Below are positions 1 to 8,021 of a DNA stretch of 40,822 bases, piece after piece. The position numbers and the translations under genes are program-made. The DNA comes from Deltaproteobacteria bacterium (GTDB lineage Bacteria > Myxococcota_A > Polyangia > Haliangiales > JADYYK01): contig JADYYK010000278.1 of assembly GCA_020853705.1 (NCBI GenBank), positions 1 through 40,822 of the forward strand. Direction: 5' to 3'. The notes under the pieces are model-generated. The model ran no database searches and was not told the origin of the DNA. It saw nothing but the letters and a program-made list of their open reading frames with translations. Position 1 is the stretch's first letter. The number at the start of each line of letters is the position of its first letter.

Positions 1-461
1 CTACCACGCGTGTTTCGCACGTCCTGGTTGCGGCCTCTGCGCTGCGAAGGACGCTGCCGCGCGCGCAAACGACCCTCGAGGGCGCTCCGTGGCACCTCGA
101 CGCGCGTATGCGCTGGGAAGGGCCCTCGAGATCGAGGCTGACCATCCGTCGTCAGCACCCTGGTGTAGTCGTCAATAAAAAACGACGTCCTATCGCATAA
201 ATCTTCTCCGCCTGTGCAACGGAGGCGCAATGCACCCTGAGCGGCCGCGTCGGCGCAGCGGCGAAGAGCGGCCTCCTGCAGAGGCCGCCGCCGCGGAGCC
301 CGCCGCCCGAGGCACCCAGCGTCCTCGGCCGCCAGGCCTGAAGCGCACCCGCCACACCGCGCCCAGGCTGGCTTCAGGCGTTGCGCGAGCCGGCCGCTGG
401 AGGAGCCGGGCCTCGATGCAATCCGAGGCACCCCGATGTGACGATTCGTGAATCTGCAGGG
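1..461. other. Left-edge region without a convincing gene
   Basis: No frame here shows a recognisable protein. Bases about 165-215 are clearly more AT-rich than the rest and could hold a promoter. A 73-codon frame on the plus strand (230-451) begins with ATG four bases after GGAGG (221-225), but its product is a low-complexity Arg/Pro/Ala-rich string of the kind produced by chance in GC-rich DNA, and it resembles no family I know. I leave it as a weak candidate only. Confidence 0.5.
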
Positions 462-1157
462 CTAGGGCTGTGCCGTGGGCTGCGGCAGCGCCAGCAGGGC
501 GGCGGCGCTGCTGGCGGGGCCGACCACCGGACCCAGGGTGTCGTCGTCGGGGTTCTGGTCGAGGGCCGGGCAGCCCGGGCAGGTGAACTCATGGGTCACC
601 GGGGTGTCGTTGGCGGTGACGTCGTCGAGGAGCTCGCTGCGCAGGACGACCAGCTGGCCGGCGTGCAGCGCGAAGGCGGTGTGCTGGTAGCCGTGGTGGT
701 GGCTCTGGGCGTGGCTGATGCGGGTCTCGGCGAGCTCCCTCCAGGTCGGCGGGGTGGCCTCGTCGACGCCGAAGGGGCTGGTGCGGCCGTCGTGCTCGAA
801 GCGCACCAGCCAGAGCTGCTCGCCGGCGCCGATCAGGTAGGCGCCGTCGTCCATGCCGGGCGCGTCGGCGTCGAGCATGGTGGCGAAGGACTCCAGGCCG
901 GGCTGGTCGTCGAGATCGAGGGCGCCCCAGCCGGCGACCACGCGCCCGGTGCGCGCGGCGACCTCGGTGGCGGCGCTCTGGAAGCGCTCCTCGGGCGACA
1001 GCGCCGGGGTGGCTGACGGCAGCGGCGACGCGGCGGTCGGGCGCGGGGTCGGCGCGGCGGTGGGCGCCGGCTGACGCTTCGACTTGCTACACGCAGGTGC
1101 GGTGGCGAGCGCCGCCAGCGAGCAGGCCAGGACCGTGCAGCGCACAGGGAACAGCAT
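462..1157 (-). CDS. Hypothetical lipoprotein
   Basis: The predicted product is 231 residues and begins with a type II signal peptide: a hydrophobic stretch after MLFPVRC, ending in ATAPAC, so Cys23 is the likely lipidated residue. A Pro/Ala/Thr-rich linker (about residues 25-50) follows, then a globular region with no motif I recognise. The ATG at 1157 is preferred to the in-frame GTG at 1163 because AGGA lies seven bases upstream of it. A CPGC pair sits near the C-terminus. It lies 23 bases downstream of another small lipoprotein gene on the same strand, so the two are probably co-transcribed. Function unknown. Confidence 0.7.
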   Translation of the reverse strand: MLFPVRCTVLACSLAALATAPACSKSKRQPAPTAAPTPRPTAASPLPSATPALSPEERFQSAATEVAARTGRVVAGWGALDLDDQPGLESFATMLDADAPGMDDGAYLIGAGEQLWLVRFEHDGRTSPFGVDEATPPTWRELAETRISHAQSHHHGYQHTAFALHAGQLVVLRSELLDDVTANDTPVTHEFTCPGCPALDQNPDDDTLGPVVGPASSAAALLALPQPTAQP

Positions 1158-1180
1158 CCGCACATCCTACCGGAAGCCGG

Positions 1181-1405
1181 TCAGGGCATCGGGTCGCCGG
1201 TGCGCCGCGCAGTGCAGTCGCGATCCCGTTCACAGTCGCTGACCAGGCCGCCCAGCAGCATGACGCCGACCACGATGCCGACCACGCCGACCACGGCCAT
1301 GGCCTCGCCGGCCGGGTTGCGCGGACCGGCGCCGTTGCGTGCGCCACAGCCAGGTGCGCCGACCAGGAGGCCGAGCAGCGCGAGCATGGCGACCAGCCGC
1401 TTCAT
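1181..1405 (-). CDS. Small lipoprotein with one membrane segment
   Basis: A 74-residue product with a textbook lipoprotein signal: MKRL, a Leu/Ala-rich core, and a lipobox ending GAPGC (Cys20). A second hydrophobic stretch, about residues 35-58 (AVVGVVGIVVGVMLLGGLV), looks like a transmembrane or glycine-zipper helix and is followed by a short tail with two Cys (DCERDRDC). Glycine-zipper lipoproteins of this size are common envelope proteins in Gram-negative bacteria, but no specific family is recognised. It precedes the lipoprotein gene ending at 462 on the same strand. Confidence 0.65.
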   Translation of the reverse strand: MKRLVAMLALLGLLVGAPGCGARNGAGPRNPAGEAMAVVGVVGIVVGVMLLGGLVSDCERDRDCTARRTGDPMP

Positions 1406-1435
1406 GACCAGATGCTACGCAGGGCGCCTGCGAAT

Positions 1436-1487
1436 CGGTCAGGCAGCCCCTGGCAGGCGCTCGGGGCGGTCAGGCAGCACACTGGCA
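1436..1487. repeat. Imperfect direct repeat between genes
   Basis: The 12-base string CGGTCAGGCAGC occurs at 1436-1447 and 1467-1478, and CTGGCA follows each copy at a similar distance (1450, 1482). The repeat lies in the 124-base gap between the MFS gene (ends 1530) and the small lipoprotein (starts 1405), both on the minus strand, so it could be an operator or a remnant of a local duplication. Confidence 0.4.
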
Positions 1488-1529
1488 AGGTCGCGTGCCG
1501 ACTGGGCTCCTGCGGTCTGCGCGAGCACA

Positions 1530-2771
1530 TCACCCGGCCGCGCGGGCGCCGTCCTCGCGGGCGGCGCCTGACTCGGCGGCGTGCAACGCGACCAGGTGGC
1601 GGCGGCGCGCGGGGGCGACCACGAGGTGCAGCGCCGCGGTGACCAGGCCGAGGCCGAGGCAGCCACCCCACAGGCCGTAGCTGCCGGCGCGCCCCAGCAC
1701 GAAGGCACCCAGCATCGGGGCCACCATGGCGGCGGCGCCGAAGGCGATCTGGTAGACGCCCTGGTAGCTGCCGCGCAGCTCGGGCGGGGCCAGGTCGGCG
1801 ACCACGGTGGGGCCGATGGGGATGAAGGCGATCTCGCCCAGGGTCCACACCGCGATCCCCACGGCGTAGCCGGGCGGCGTGTGCAGCACGGCGCTGAGGC
1901 TGAAGCCGAGGCCGGTGAGCGCGGCGCCCACGGCCAGCATGACGGCGCGACGGTGGCGCTCGATGACCCGCAGCGACAGCGGCTGCAGCACGATGATGAG
2001 GACGCCATTCAGCGCGATCAGGGTGCCGTAGAGCTGGCTGGAGACGCCGTGGGCCTTCATCTCCAGCGGCAGGGTGACGCCGCCCTGCTGGAAGATGAGG
2101 CCGGTCAGGAACTGCAGCGCCACGAAGGTCAGGAAGACGCGATCAGCGAACGGACGCGCCAGGCCGGCGCGCTCGGGGGGCTGGCCGGCGAGCCGGGGCG
2201 CGCGCGGCGGGCGGGTCTCGGGCACGCGCAGGAAGACGATGACGCCGAAGGCCAGCGTGGTCGCGGCGTCGAGCGCGAACAGCAAGAGGAAGCTCTGGCC
2301 GGCCAGCACGCCGCCGAGGAGAGCGGCGCCGGCGAAGCCGATGTTGACGGCCCAGTACAGGCTGCCGAAGGCGCGTGTGCGCTGCGCCGGGGACACCAGG
2401 TCGGCGACGCAGGCCTGCATGGCGGGGCGAAACAGGTCGTTGCAGAAGCCCAGCACCAGCGCCGACAGCGCGATGTGGAAGGTCGCGCGCGCCAGCCCGA
2501 GCTGCAGCATGGCAGCGGCGCTGAGCGAGAACGCCAGCAGCATGGCGCGCCGGCGCCCGATGCGATCGGCCAGCACGCCGCCGACCGGGCCGGCCAGCAG
2601 CGCACCGGCGCCCCACAGCGAGGCGAACAGGCCGGCGCGCTCGACGGTGAAGTGGCGCTCGCTGGTCAGGTACAGGGTCAGGAAGGTGAAGACGAAGCCA
2701 CCGAGACGGTTCACCAGGGCGCCGGCCCACAGGTACCAGTAGGCGCGTGGCAGGGAGGCCCGGGCGGACAT
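1530..2771 (-). CDS. Major facilitator superfamily transporter
   Basis: A 413-residue polytopic inner-membrane protein with the hydrophobicity of a 12-helix MFS carrier. It begins MSARASLPRAYWYLWAGALVNRLGGFV, and the loop between helices 2 and 3 has the MFS signature GGVLADRIGRRRAML (about residues 63-77). A short central cytoplasmic loop rich in Arg/Pro (about residues 192-206) separates the two halves. The family exports drugs or small metabolites by proton antiport, but substrate cannot be read from the sequence. Its 5' end faces the rbfA-rtcB unit across about 200 bases, so the two promoters share that gap. Confidence 0.9.
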   Translation of the reverse strand: MSARASLPRAYWYLWAGALVNRLGGFVFTFLTLYLTSERHFTVERAGLFASLWGAGALLAGPVGGVLADRIGRRRAMLLAFSLSAAAMLQLGLARATFHIALSALVLGFCNDLFRPAMQACVADLVSPAQRTRAFGSLYWAVNIGFAGAALLGGVLAGQSFLLLFALDAATTLAFGVIVFLRVPETRPPRAPRLAGQPPERAGLARPFADRVFLTFVALQFLTGLIFQQGGVTLPLEMKAHGVSSQLYGTLIALNGVLIIVLQPLSLRVIERHRRAVMLAVGAALTGLGFSLSAVLHTPPGYAVGIAVWTLGEIAFIPIGPTVVADLAPPELRGSYQGVYQIAFGAAAMVAPMLGAFVLGRAGSYGLWGGCLGLGLVTAALHLVVAPARRRHLVALHAAESGAAREDGARAAG

Positions 2772-2847
2772 CGCGGGGCGTCATAACACGCGAGGGGAGG
2801 ATCGGCGTGAGCTGGCGTAGACTGCAGTCACCGAAAGGAGGCTCGTC

Positions 2848-2913
2848 ATGGCTGCGCACGCACATTCGAATTTGTCATCGGGCCTCGTCGGGGACGCCGC
2901 AGCGATCAAGTAG
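2848..2913 (+). CDS. Possible 21-codon leader peptide
   Basis: ATG at 2848 follows an unusually strong ribosome-binding site, AAAGGAGG (2834-2841), by six bases, and opens a frame of 21 codons (MAAHAHSNLSSGLVGDAAAIK) that ends at TAG 2911-2913. A possible -10-like TAGACT lies at 2817-2822. The rbfA-like gene starts 57 bases after the stop. The peptide resembles nothing I know. It may be a regulatory leader, a small protein, or the 5' stub of a decayed gene. Confidence 0.4.
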   Translation: MAAHAHSNLSSGLVGDAAAIK

Positions 2914-2937
2914 TCGCTGTGCAGCTTCCCGGGCCGG

Positions 2938-2949
2938 CCCTCGTGAGGG
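2938..2949 (+). promoter_or_regulatory. Short hairpin before rbfA
   Basis: CCCT-CGTG-AGGG forms a small stem-loop between the possible leader peptide stop (2913) and the start of the rbfA-like gene (2971). It is too short to be a convincing terminator and lacks a T-run. If the upstream peptide is translated, it could act in attenuation. Confidence 0.25.
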
Positions 2950-2970
2950 TTCGTTCCGTGTGGAGTGTGC

Positions 2971-3435
2971 ATGCGATCCAGATCGAGCAGGCGTGGGCGC
3001 GGCGGAAGCCGGCGCTCGGGTAATTCGGACAGTGATGATGTGCGTGGTAGCGAGCAGGACGTGCTGGCGGCGGAGCTGTCGCCGCGCGGTGATCACAAGG
3101 TGATGCAGCTGTGCCGGGAGGTCGAGCGGACCCTGGCCAGTGTGCTGGCGGGCGATCTGGGCGATGGCAGCCTGGGTGGTCTGGTGGTGGTGTCGGTCGA
3201 ACCGGCGCCGGATGGGTCGCGCTTGCTGGTGACCCTGGTGGCGCCGCGGGACGGCGATGCCGAGGTCGTGCTGGCGCGGCTGCGTGGGCTGGTGGGCTGG
3301 CTGCGCAGCGAGATCGCGCAGGTCGTGCAGCGCAAGCGGGTGCCCGAGCTGGCGTTCTGCCTGATCGAGGAGGCCGAGCCCGAGCCCGAGGCAGAGGGCG
3401 ACGGCGAGGAGGCTGGCGATGACGGCGCGGAGTGA
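2971..3435 (+). CDS. rbfA: RbfA-like ribosome-binding factor
   Basis: A 154-residue protein resembling ribosome-binding factor A, the KH-fold protein that docks on the 30S subunit during late 16S rRNA maturation. The core (about residues 40-132) has the family pattern: a helix (KVMQLCREVERTLASVL), a strand (LVVVSVEPAPDGSRLLVTLV), a second helix ending in RKRVPELAF, and then an acidic tail. The N-terminus is strongly basic and Ser/Arg-rich. ATG 2971 is chosen because TGGAG lies five bases upstream; the GTG at 2965 overlaps that site. The gene overlaps rtcB by 17 bases, implying translational coupling. Housekeeping rbfA normally sits near nusA-infB, so this may be a second, specialised copy; that is inference. 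Confidence 0.75.
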   Translation: MRSRSSRRGRGGSRRSGNSDSDDVRGSEQDVLAAELSPRGDHKVMQLCREVERTLASVLAGDLGDGSLGGLVVVSVEPAPDGSRLLVTLVAPRDGDAEVVLARLRGLVGWLRSEIAQVVQRKRVPELAFCLIEEAEPEPEAEGDGEEAGDDGAE

Positions 3436-4510
3436 GCGCTGGCTGGCCGAGCCGCTGTCGCCCGAGGTCGAGGCGGCGCTGGCGCGGCTGTGCGCGGCCG
3501 ACGACGTCCAGCAGGTGGCGGTGATGCCCGACGTGCACCTGGCGTCGGACGTCTGTGTCGGCGTCGCGCTGGCGACCACGCGGCTCATCTACCCCGCGGC
3601 CGTCGGTGGCGACATCGGCTGCGGGGTGGCGGCGCTGGGCTTCGACCTGGAGGCGGGCGCGCTGCGGGTGGCGACCGCGGCGCGCCTGTTCGAGGCGCTG
3701 GGGCGGGCGGTGCCGACGCGCCGGCACCCGCGTCAGGGGCCGGACGCGCTGCCAGCCGAGGTGCTGGCGGCGCCGCTCAGCCATCCCCGGCTGGAGGCGC
3801 TGCGCCGGCGGGACGGGGCCCAGGAGTTTGCCACCCTGGGCAGCGGCAACCACTTCGTCGAGCTGCAGAGCGACGACGACGGCCGGCTGTGGCTGATGCT
3901 GCACAGCGGCTCGCGCGTGATGGGGCAGCGCATCCGCGACCATCACGTGGCGCCGGGGCTGGTCGCGCTGGAGGGCGACGCCGCGGCGGCCTATGTCAGC
4001 GACGCCGCATGGGCGGTGCGCTACGCGGCCGCCAGCCGGCGCACCATGGTCCTGCGCGTGGCCGAGGTGGTCACGCGCACGCTGGGGGGCGCGGCCGAAC
4101 TGTCGTCCTTCATCGACTGCGACCACAACCATGTGCGCGCCGAGGCGCCCGGCTGGGTGCACCGCAAGGGCGCCATGTGCGCGCACACCGGCGTCCGCGG
4201 GGTCATCCCGGGGTCGATGGGCTCGTGGAGCTTCCATGTCGAGGGGCGCGGGCTGCCGGCCGCGCTGGCCTCGAGCTCGCATGGGGCGGGGCGCGCGCTG
4301 AGCCGGGGCGACGCCCGGCGGCTGATCGCGCCGGCCGAGCTGCGCCGCCAGATGCGCGGGGTCTTCTTCGACCCGCGCCTCGAGCGTGCGCTGTGTGATG
4401 AAGCGCCGGGGGCGTACAAGGACATCACGCAGGTGATGCGGGCGCAGCGCGACCTCGTGCGCATCGTCAGGCGGCTGCGCCCGCTGCTCTGCTACAAGGG
4501 GCCGGGCTGA
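3419..4510 (+). CDS. rtcB: RtcB family RNA ligase (3'-phosphate/5'-OH)
   Basis: A 363-residue RtcB protein, which joins RNA 2',3'-cyclic or 3'-phosphate ends to 5'-OH ends using GTP and Mn2+. All catalytic signatures are visible: GGDIGCGV (Asp65, Cys68), GSGNHF (His145), LHSGSR (His162), DCDHNH (His236), HRKGA (about 248-252), VIPGSMG, SSHGAGR with the guanylylated His288, and the C-terminal DEAPGAYKDI. It is shorter than E. coli RtcB (408 residues), closer to the compact RtcB2 type. It has no adjacent archease or rtcA. Its start lies inside the end of the rbfA-like gene, in another frame, suggesting co-production and possibly a shared ribosomal or rRNA substrate (inference). Confidence 0.93.
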   Translation: MTARSERWLAEPLSPEVEAALARLCAADDVQQVAVMPDVHLASDVCVGVALATTRLIYPAAVGGDIGCGVAALGFDLEAGALRVATAARLFEALGRAVPTRRHPRQGPDALPAEVLAAPLSHPRLEALRRRDGAQEFATLGSGNHFVELQSDDDGRLWLMLHSGSRVMGQRIRDHHVAPGLVALEGDAAAAYVSDAAWAVRYAAASRRTMVLRVAEVVTRTLGGAAELSSFIDCDHNHVRAEAPGWVHRKGAMCAHTGVRGVIPGSMGSWSFHVEGRGLPAALASSSHGAGRALSRGDARRLIAPAELRRQMRGVFFDPRLERALCDEAPGAYKDITQVMRAQRDLVRIVRRLRPLLCYKGPG

Positions 4511-4553
4511 TGGGGCGTTGACGGCACCGCGCGGCGGGCGGCAACATGGCCGG

Positions 4554-5885
4554 ATGAAGCTTCGCCTGCTCGTGGTGCTGGGCTGTCTCTGCGCGTGTGC
4601 AGTCGGGTGTGGCGACGACGACGACGGCGTTCCGGCCGACGGCGGCGGGCGCAGCGATGGCGCCACGGTGACCGATGGCGGCGGCGGCAGCGACGGCGGC
4701 GACGCCGCCATCGGCAGCCGGCCGCACCCGCTGTATCCGGCGCTGGATCTGAACAGCCTGCCCAATGGCGGCAGCAGCGTGATGGGCCCCTACGAGGTGC
4801 CGATGCTGCCAGCCACCACGCGCTCGGTCACCGTGGCCGCGACCGGGGCCGCCGCCGCCACCGAGCTGCAGACCGCCTGCGCCAGCGCCGGCACCGCGGT
4901 GCGCGTGCCCGCCGGCGCCGGCAGCCTGGGCACCGTCAACCTGGGCAACGTGAACGACTGCGACATCACGCTCGACCCCGCGGTGCAGATCGGCTTCCTG
5001 TTCATCGGCAACCTGCCCGGGCCGACCCTCAGCCCGAGCCACCGCATCCGCGTGCGCGGCGGCCAGCTCGGCAACCTGTGGGTGGCCGAGCGCTCCTCCG
5101 ACGTCGTCCTCGACGGCGTCATCATCAACAACGCCATCGCGCCGCCGGCGACCCGCGCGGGCACCGCGATCTACCTCATCAATGGCGTCGGCGTGGACGA
5201 CATCGTCAATCGCTTCGCCATGGTCAACTCGATCATCCGCATGCTGCCGACGGCGCCCACGAACGGCGACACCGACGGCTGCGGCGTGCTGGCCGGCCGC
5301 GCGCGCAACGTGCTGTTCGCCAACAACAACATCGCCACCGCGGGCAACCGCAACAGCTGGGGCTTCCGCCTGGGCGGTGGCTACAACTGGATCATCATCG
5401 ACAACACGGTGCGGGTGTCCTTCCACAAGCTGGTGCGCGTCAACGACGCCGACGTCGACTTCCTCTACATCAAGCGCGGGCTGTGGATGCGCCAGCTGAC
5501 CATGACCTCGGGCGGGCTGACGCTGAACGACTCGTTCGCCAACCTGGGCATGAACACGGTGACCGACCACGTCTACATCCACGACCCGGTGGTCTACCTG
5601 CTGCCGCCCGGGCAGGTCTCGTTCGGCGCCGGTGGCGCGCCGGGCCAGGTCAACCGCCTGTGGGAGGCGCGCCGCATCGAGTGGCACGCGCTCAGCGACC
5701 AGGTCATCAGCGCCACCATCCTGGACGCGCGCGAGAGCGGCTGCCCGGTCGGCAGTCGCTGCGACTATGGCGCCCCGACCCACAGCTATCGCTACGACCC
5801 CGCGCTGACGCTGCCGGCGAACCCGTGGCGGCCGCTGCCCAACCTCCCGACCTCGGATCCCGACACGCTGCCGGTCGCGCCGTAG
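4554..5885 (+). CDS. Lipoprotein with right-handed beta-helix
   Basis: A 443-residue secreted lipoprotein. ATG 4554 gives an ideal lipoprotein signal (MKLRLLVVLGCLCACAVGC, Cys19) followed by an Asp/Gly-rich linker (about residues 20-60), a style common in myxobacteria. The upstream in-frame TTG (4518) would bury the signal. From about residue 130 the sequence runs in short repeated strands (VVLDGVIINNAI, NVLFANNNIATAG, NWIIIDNTVRV) with Asn ladders, typical of right-handed parallel beta-helix (pectate-lyase-like) proteins. Such folds act in polysaccharide binding or cleavage, but no lyase or hydrolase catalytic motif is evident, so the activity is unknown. Confidence 0.75.
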   Translation: MKLRLLVVLGCLCACAVGCGDDDDGVPADGGGRSDGATVTDGGGGSDGGDAAIGSRPHPLYPALDLNSLPNGGSSVMGPYEVPMLPATTRSVTVAATGAAAATELQTACASAGTAVRVPAGAGSLGTVNLGNVNDCDITLDPAVQIGFLFIGNLPGPTLSPSHRIRVRGGQLGNLWVAERSSDVVLDGVIINNAIAPPATRAGTAIYLINGVGVDDIVNRFAMVNSIIRMLPTAPTNGDTDGCGVLAGRARNVLFANNNIATAGNRNSWGFRLGGGYNWIIIDNTVRVSFHKLVRVNDADVDFLYIKRGLWMRQLTMTSGGLTLNDSFANLGMNTVTDHVYIHDPVVYLLPPGQVSFGAGGAPGQVNRLWEARRIEWHALSDQVISATILDARESGCPVGSRCDYGAPTHSYRYDPALTLPANPWRPLPNLPTSDPDTLPVAP

Positions 5886-5907
5886 CGGCCGTCGCAGCGG
5901 CGGCGGC

Positions 5908-7176
5908 TCAGGCGCGCGCGTCGCGCCAGGCCCGGGCCAGCGCCTCGCGATCCTCGGGGTGCGCGATCGCGGTCAGCGCGGCGGCGCGCTCCGACAGCGT
6001 CTTGCCGTAGAGGTCGGCCACGCCGTGCTCGGTGACCACGAAGTGCACGTGCGCGCGTGTGGTGACCACGCCGGCGCCGTGGCGCAGCAGCGGGACGATG
6101 CGCGCCTGGCCCTTCGAGGTCCGGCTGGGCAGCGCGATGATGGGGCGCCCGCCCGGGGACAGCGAGGCGCCGCGGATGAAGTCCATCTGACCGCCGACCC
6201 CGGAGATGATCTTGGCGCCGATGGAGTCGGCGCAGACCTGGCCGGTCAGGTCGACCTCGACCGCCGAGTTGATGGCCACCACCTTGGGGTTGCGGCGGAT
6301 GACCTCGGCGGCGTTGACATACGCGATGTCGAGCTGCATCACCGCGGGGTTGTCGTCGATGAAGTCGTACAGCGCGCGGGTGCCCATCACGAAGCCCGAG
6401 ATGGTGCGGCCGGGGTGGATGCGCTTGACCGAGTTGTCGACCACGCCGCTCTTCAGCAGGGGCAGCAGGCCGTCGGACCACATCTCGGTGTGCACGCCCA
6501 GGTGACGGTGGTTGCCGAGCTCGGCCAGCGCGGCGTTGGGGATGGCGCCGATGCCCATCTGCAGGGTGGCGCCGTCCTCGACCAGGCTGGCGACGTGGCG
6601 GCCCACCGCGCGCTCGAGGTCGCTGAGCGGCTCGGGCGCCACCTCGGGCAGCTCGCTGGCCTCCTCGTACCAGTGGTCGATCTCGGTCAGCGCCAGCACG
6701 CCGTCGCCGTGCACGCGCGGCATGCGCGGGTTGACCTGGGCGATGACCAGATCGGCGACCTCGATGGCGGCGTGCGCGACATCGACGCTGGTCCCCAGCG
6801 TGCACAGGCCGTGGCGATCCGGCGGCGACACCTGCACCAGCGCGACGTCGAGGCGACGCCGGCCGGAGCGGAACAGCGCCGGGATCTCCGACAGGAAGCA
6901 GGGCAGATAGTCGACGCGCTCGTGGTCGAGGCGCGCGCGCAGGTTGGGGCCGACGAACAGGTTGGCGACCTTGAAGCTGGGCGCGTAGCGTGCGTCGGCG
7001 TAGGCCGCGGGCCCCGAGGTGTGCAGGTGGATGAGCTCGACGTCGCGCAGGCGGTCGGCCTGCGCCACCAGCGCGTCGACCAGGGCGACCGGGGTCGCGA
7101 CACCGCCATGGATGAAGACGCGGTGACCGCTCTGGACGGCGGCGACGGCGTCGTGGGCACTGGCATGCTTCGGCAT
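5908..7176 (-). CDS. Acetyl-CoA hydrolase / 4-hydroxybutyrate CoA-transferase family
   Basis: A 422-residue member of the Cat1/AbfT/Ach1-like CoA-transferase family, which moves CoA between carboxylic acids or hydrolyses acetyl-CoA in the cytoplasm. Signatures include FIHGGVATP near the N-terminus, HTEMWSDG with probable catalytic Glu231, NSAVEVDLTGQV (about 303-314) and the glycine loop GVGGQMDF (326-333) that forms the oxyanion hole in relatives. VVTEHGVADLYGK (about 380-392) is the usual C-terminal signature. Length matches the short AbfT-type branch rather than the ~500-residue AarC branch. The gene diverges from a CBS-domain gene with only 26 bases between start codons. Substrate is not determined by the sequence. 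Confidence 0.9.
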   Translation of the reverse strand: MPKHASAHDAVAAVQSGHRVFIHGGVATPVALVDALVAQADRLRDVELIHLHTSGPAAYADARYAPSFKVANLFVGPNLRARLDHERVDYLPCFLSEIPALFRSGRRRLDVALVQVSPPDRHGLCTLGTSVDVAHAAIEVADLVIAQVNPRMPRVHGDGVLALTEIDHWYEEASELPEVAPEPLSDLERAVGRHVASLVEDGATLQMGIGAIPNAALAELGNHRHLGVHTEMWSDGLLPLLKSGVVDNSVKRIHPGRTISGFVMGTRALYDFIDDNPAVMQLDIAYVNAAEVIRRNPKVVAINSAVEVDLTGQVCADSIGAKIISGVGGQMDFIRGASLSPGGRPIIALPSRTSKGQARIVPLLRHGAGVVTTRAHVHFVVTEHGVADLYGKTLSERAAALTAIAHPEDREALARAWRDARA

Positions 7177-7202
7177 GGCGCGGATCGTGCCATAGTCGGG
7201 GC

Positions 7203-8018
7203 ATGAACGCGCTCGACTTCCCCGTCGACAACTACATGACCCAGCCGGTGGTGACCATGCCGGCCGACGACGACGTCAGCGCCGCTGACGCCCTGCTGGC
7301 CAAGCACCGGGTGTCGTCGCTGCTGGTGGTGGGCCGCGACGGCAGCGCGGCCGGCGTGATCTCGCGCATGGATCTGCTGCGCCTGGGGCGGGTGCGGGCG
7401 TGGAACCGCATCGAGCGCCCGCTGCTGGAGCTGCCGGCGGCGTGCGTGGCCGACGCCATGTCGCACCCGGTGGTCTCGGTGCGCCCAGGGGCCACCGTGG
7501 CCGAGGCCGCGCGGGCCATGCTGGCGCGCCACATCCACCGCGTCTTCGTGGTCGACGACGGGCGCCCGGTGGGCGTGCTGTCGACCCGGGACGTGATGAT
7601 GGCGGTGATGGAGGCGCGCATCCCGGGCGCGCTGTCGACCATCATGACGCCCGAGGTGCTGAGCATCGACGTCGGCCAGACCCTGGAGGGCGCCATGGCA
7701 CGGCTGGCGCAGACCAGCGTGGGCGGCCTGGTGGTCACCGAGGATGACAAGCCGGTCGGCCTGTTCACCCAGGTCGAGGCGCTGGCCTCGCGCGGACTGC
7801 CGCCCGAGACCCGCGTCGAGGAGGCCATGACGCAGGCCCTGCTGTGCCTGCCCGACGACACCGTGCTGTATCGCGCCGCGGGCTTCACGGTGTCGACGCA
7901 CGCGCGCCGCATCATCGTGGTGCACCACCACACCATGAAGGGTGTGGTCACCGGCTTCGACTTCGTGCGGCTGGCGGCGGGCGCGACGCCGCCGAAGCGC
8001 GACGCCGCGCAGAGCTGA
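7203..8018 (+). CDS. Four-CBS-domain protein
   Basis: A 271-residue cytoplasmic protein made almost entirely of CBS motifs, which bind adenosyl nucleotides (AMP, ATP, SAM) and report energy state. Four units can be seen: YMTQPVVTM...GVISRMDLLRLG (about 11-60), AMSHPVVSV...GVLSTRDVMMAV (80-138), IMTPEVLSI...GLFTQVEALA (145-198) and AMTQALLCL...GVVTGFDFVRLA (205-258). There is no attached effector domain, so it probably acts by contacting a partner protein. It is divergent from, and nearly touching, the acetyl-CoA hydrolase/transferase gene, which suggests joint control. GGGG lies directly before the ATG. Confidence 0.9.
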   Translation: MNALDFPVDNYMTQPVVTMPADDDVSAADALLAKHRVSSLLVVGRDGSAAGVISRMDLLRLGRVRAWNRIERPLLELPAACVADAMSHPVVSVRPGATVAEAARAMLARHIHRVFVVDDGRPVGVLSTRDVMMAVMEARIPGALSTIMTPEVLSIDVGQTLEGAMARLAQTSVGGLVVTEDDKPVGLFTQVEALASRGLPPETRVEEAMTQALLCLPDDTVLYRAAGFTVSTHARRIIVVHHHTMKGVVTGFDFVRLAAGATPPKRDAAQS

Positions 8019-8021
8019 GCT

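Noticed and set aside
230..451. 73-codon gene with GGAGG before its ATG
   Set aside because: The product is Arg/Pro/Ala low complexity with no family resemblance; the ribosome-binding site alone is insufficient.
3419..4510. RtcB as part of a known PrfH-RtcB2 pair
   Set aside because: The upstream protein lacks a GGQ-type release-factor signature and has the RbfA pattern, so it is not PrfH.
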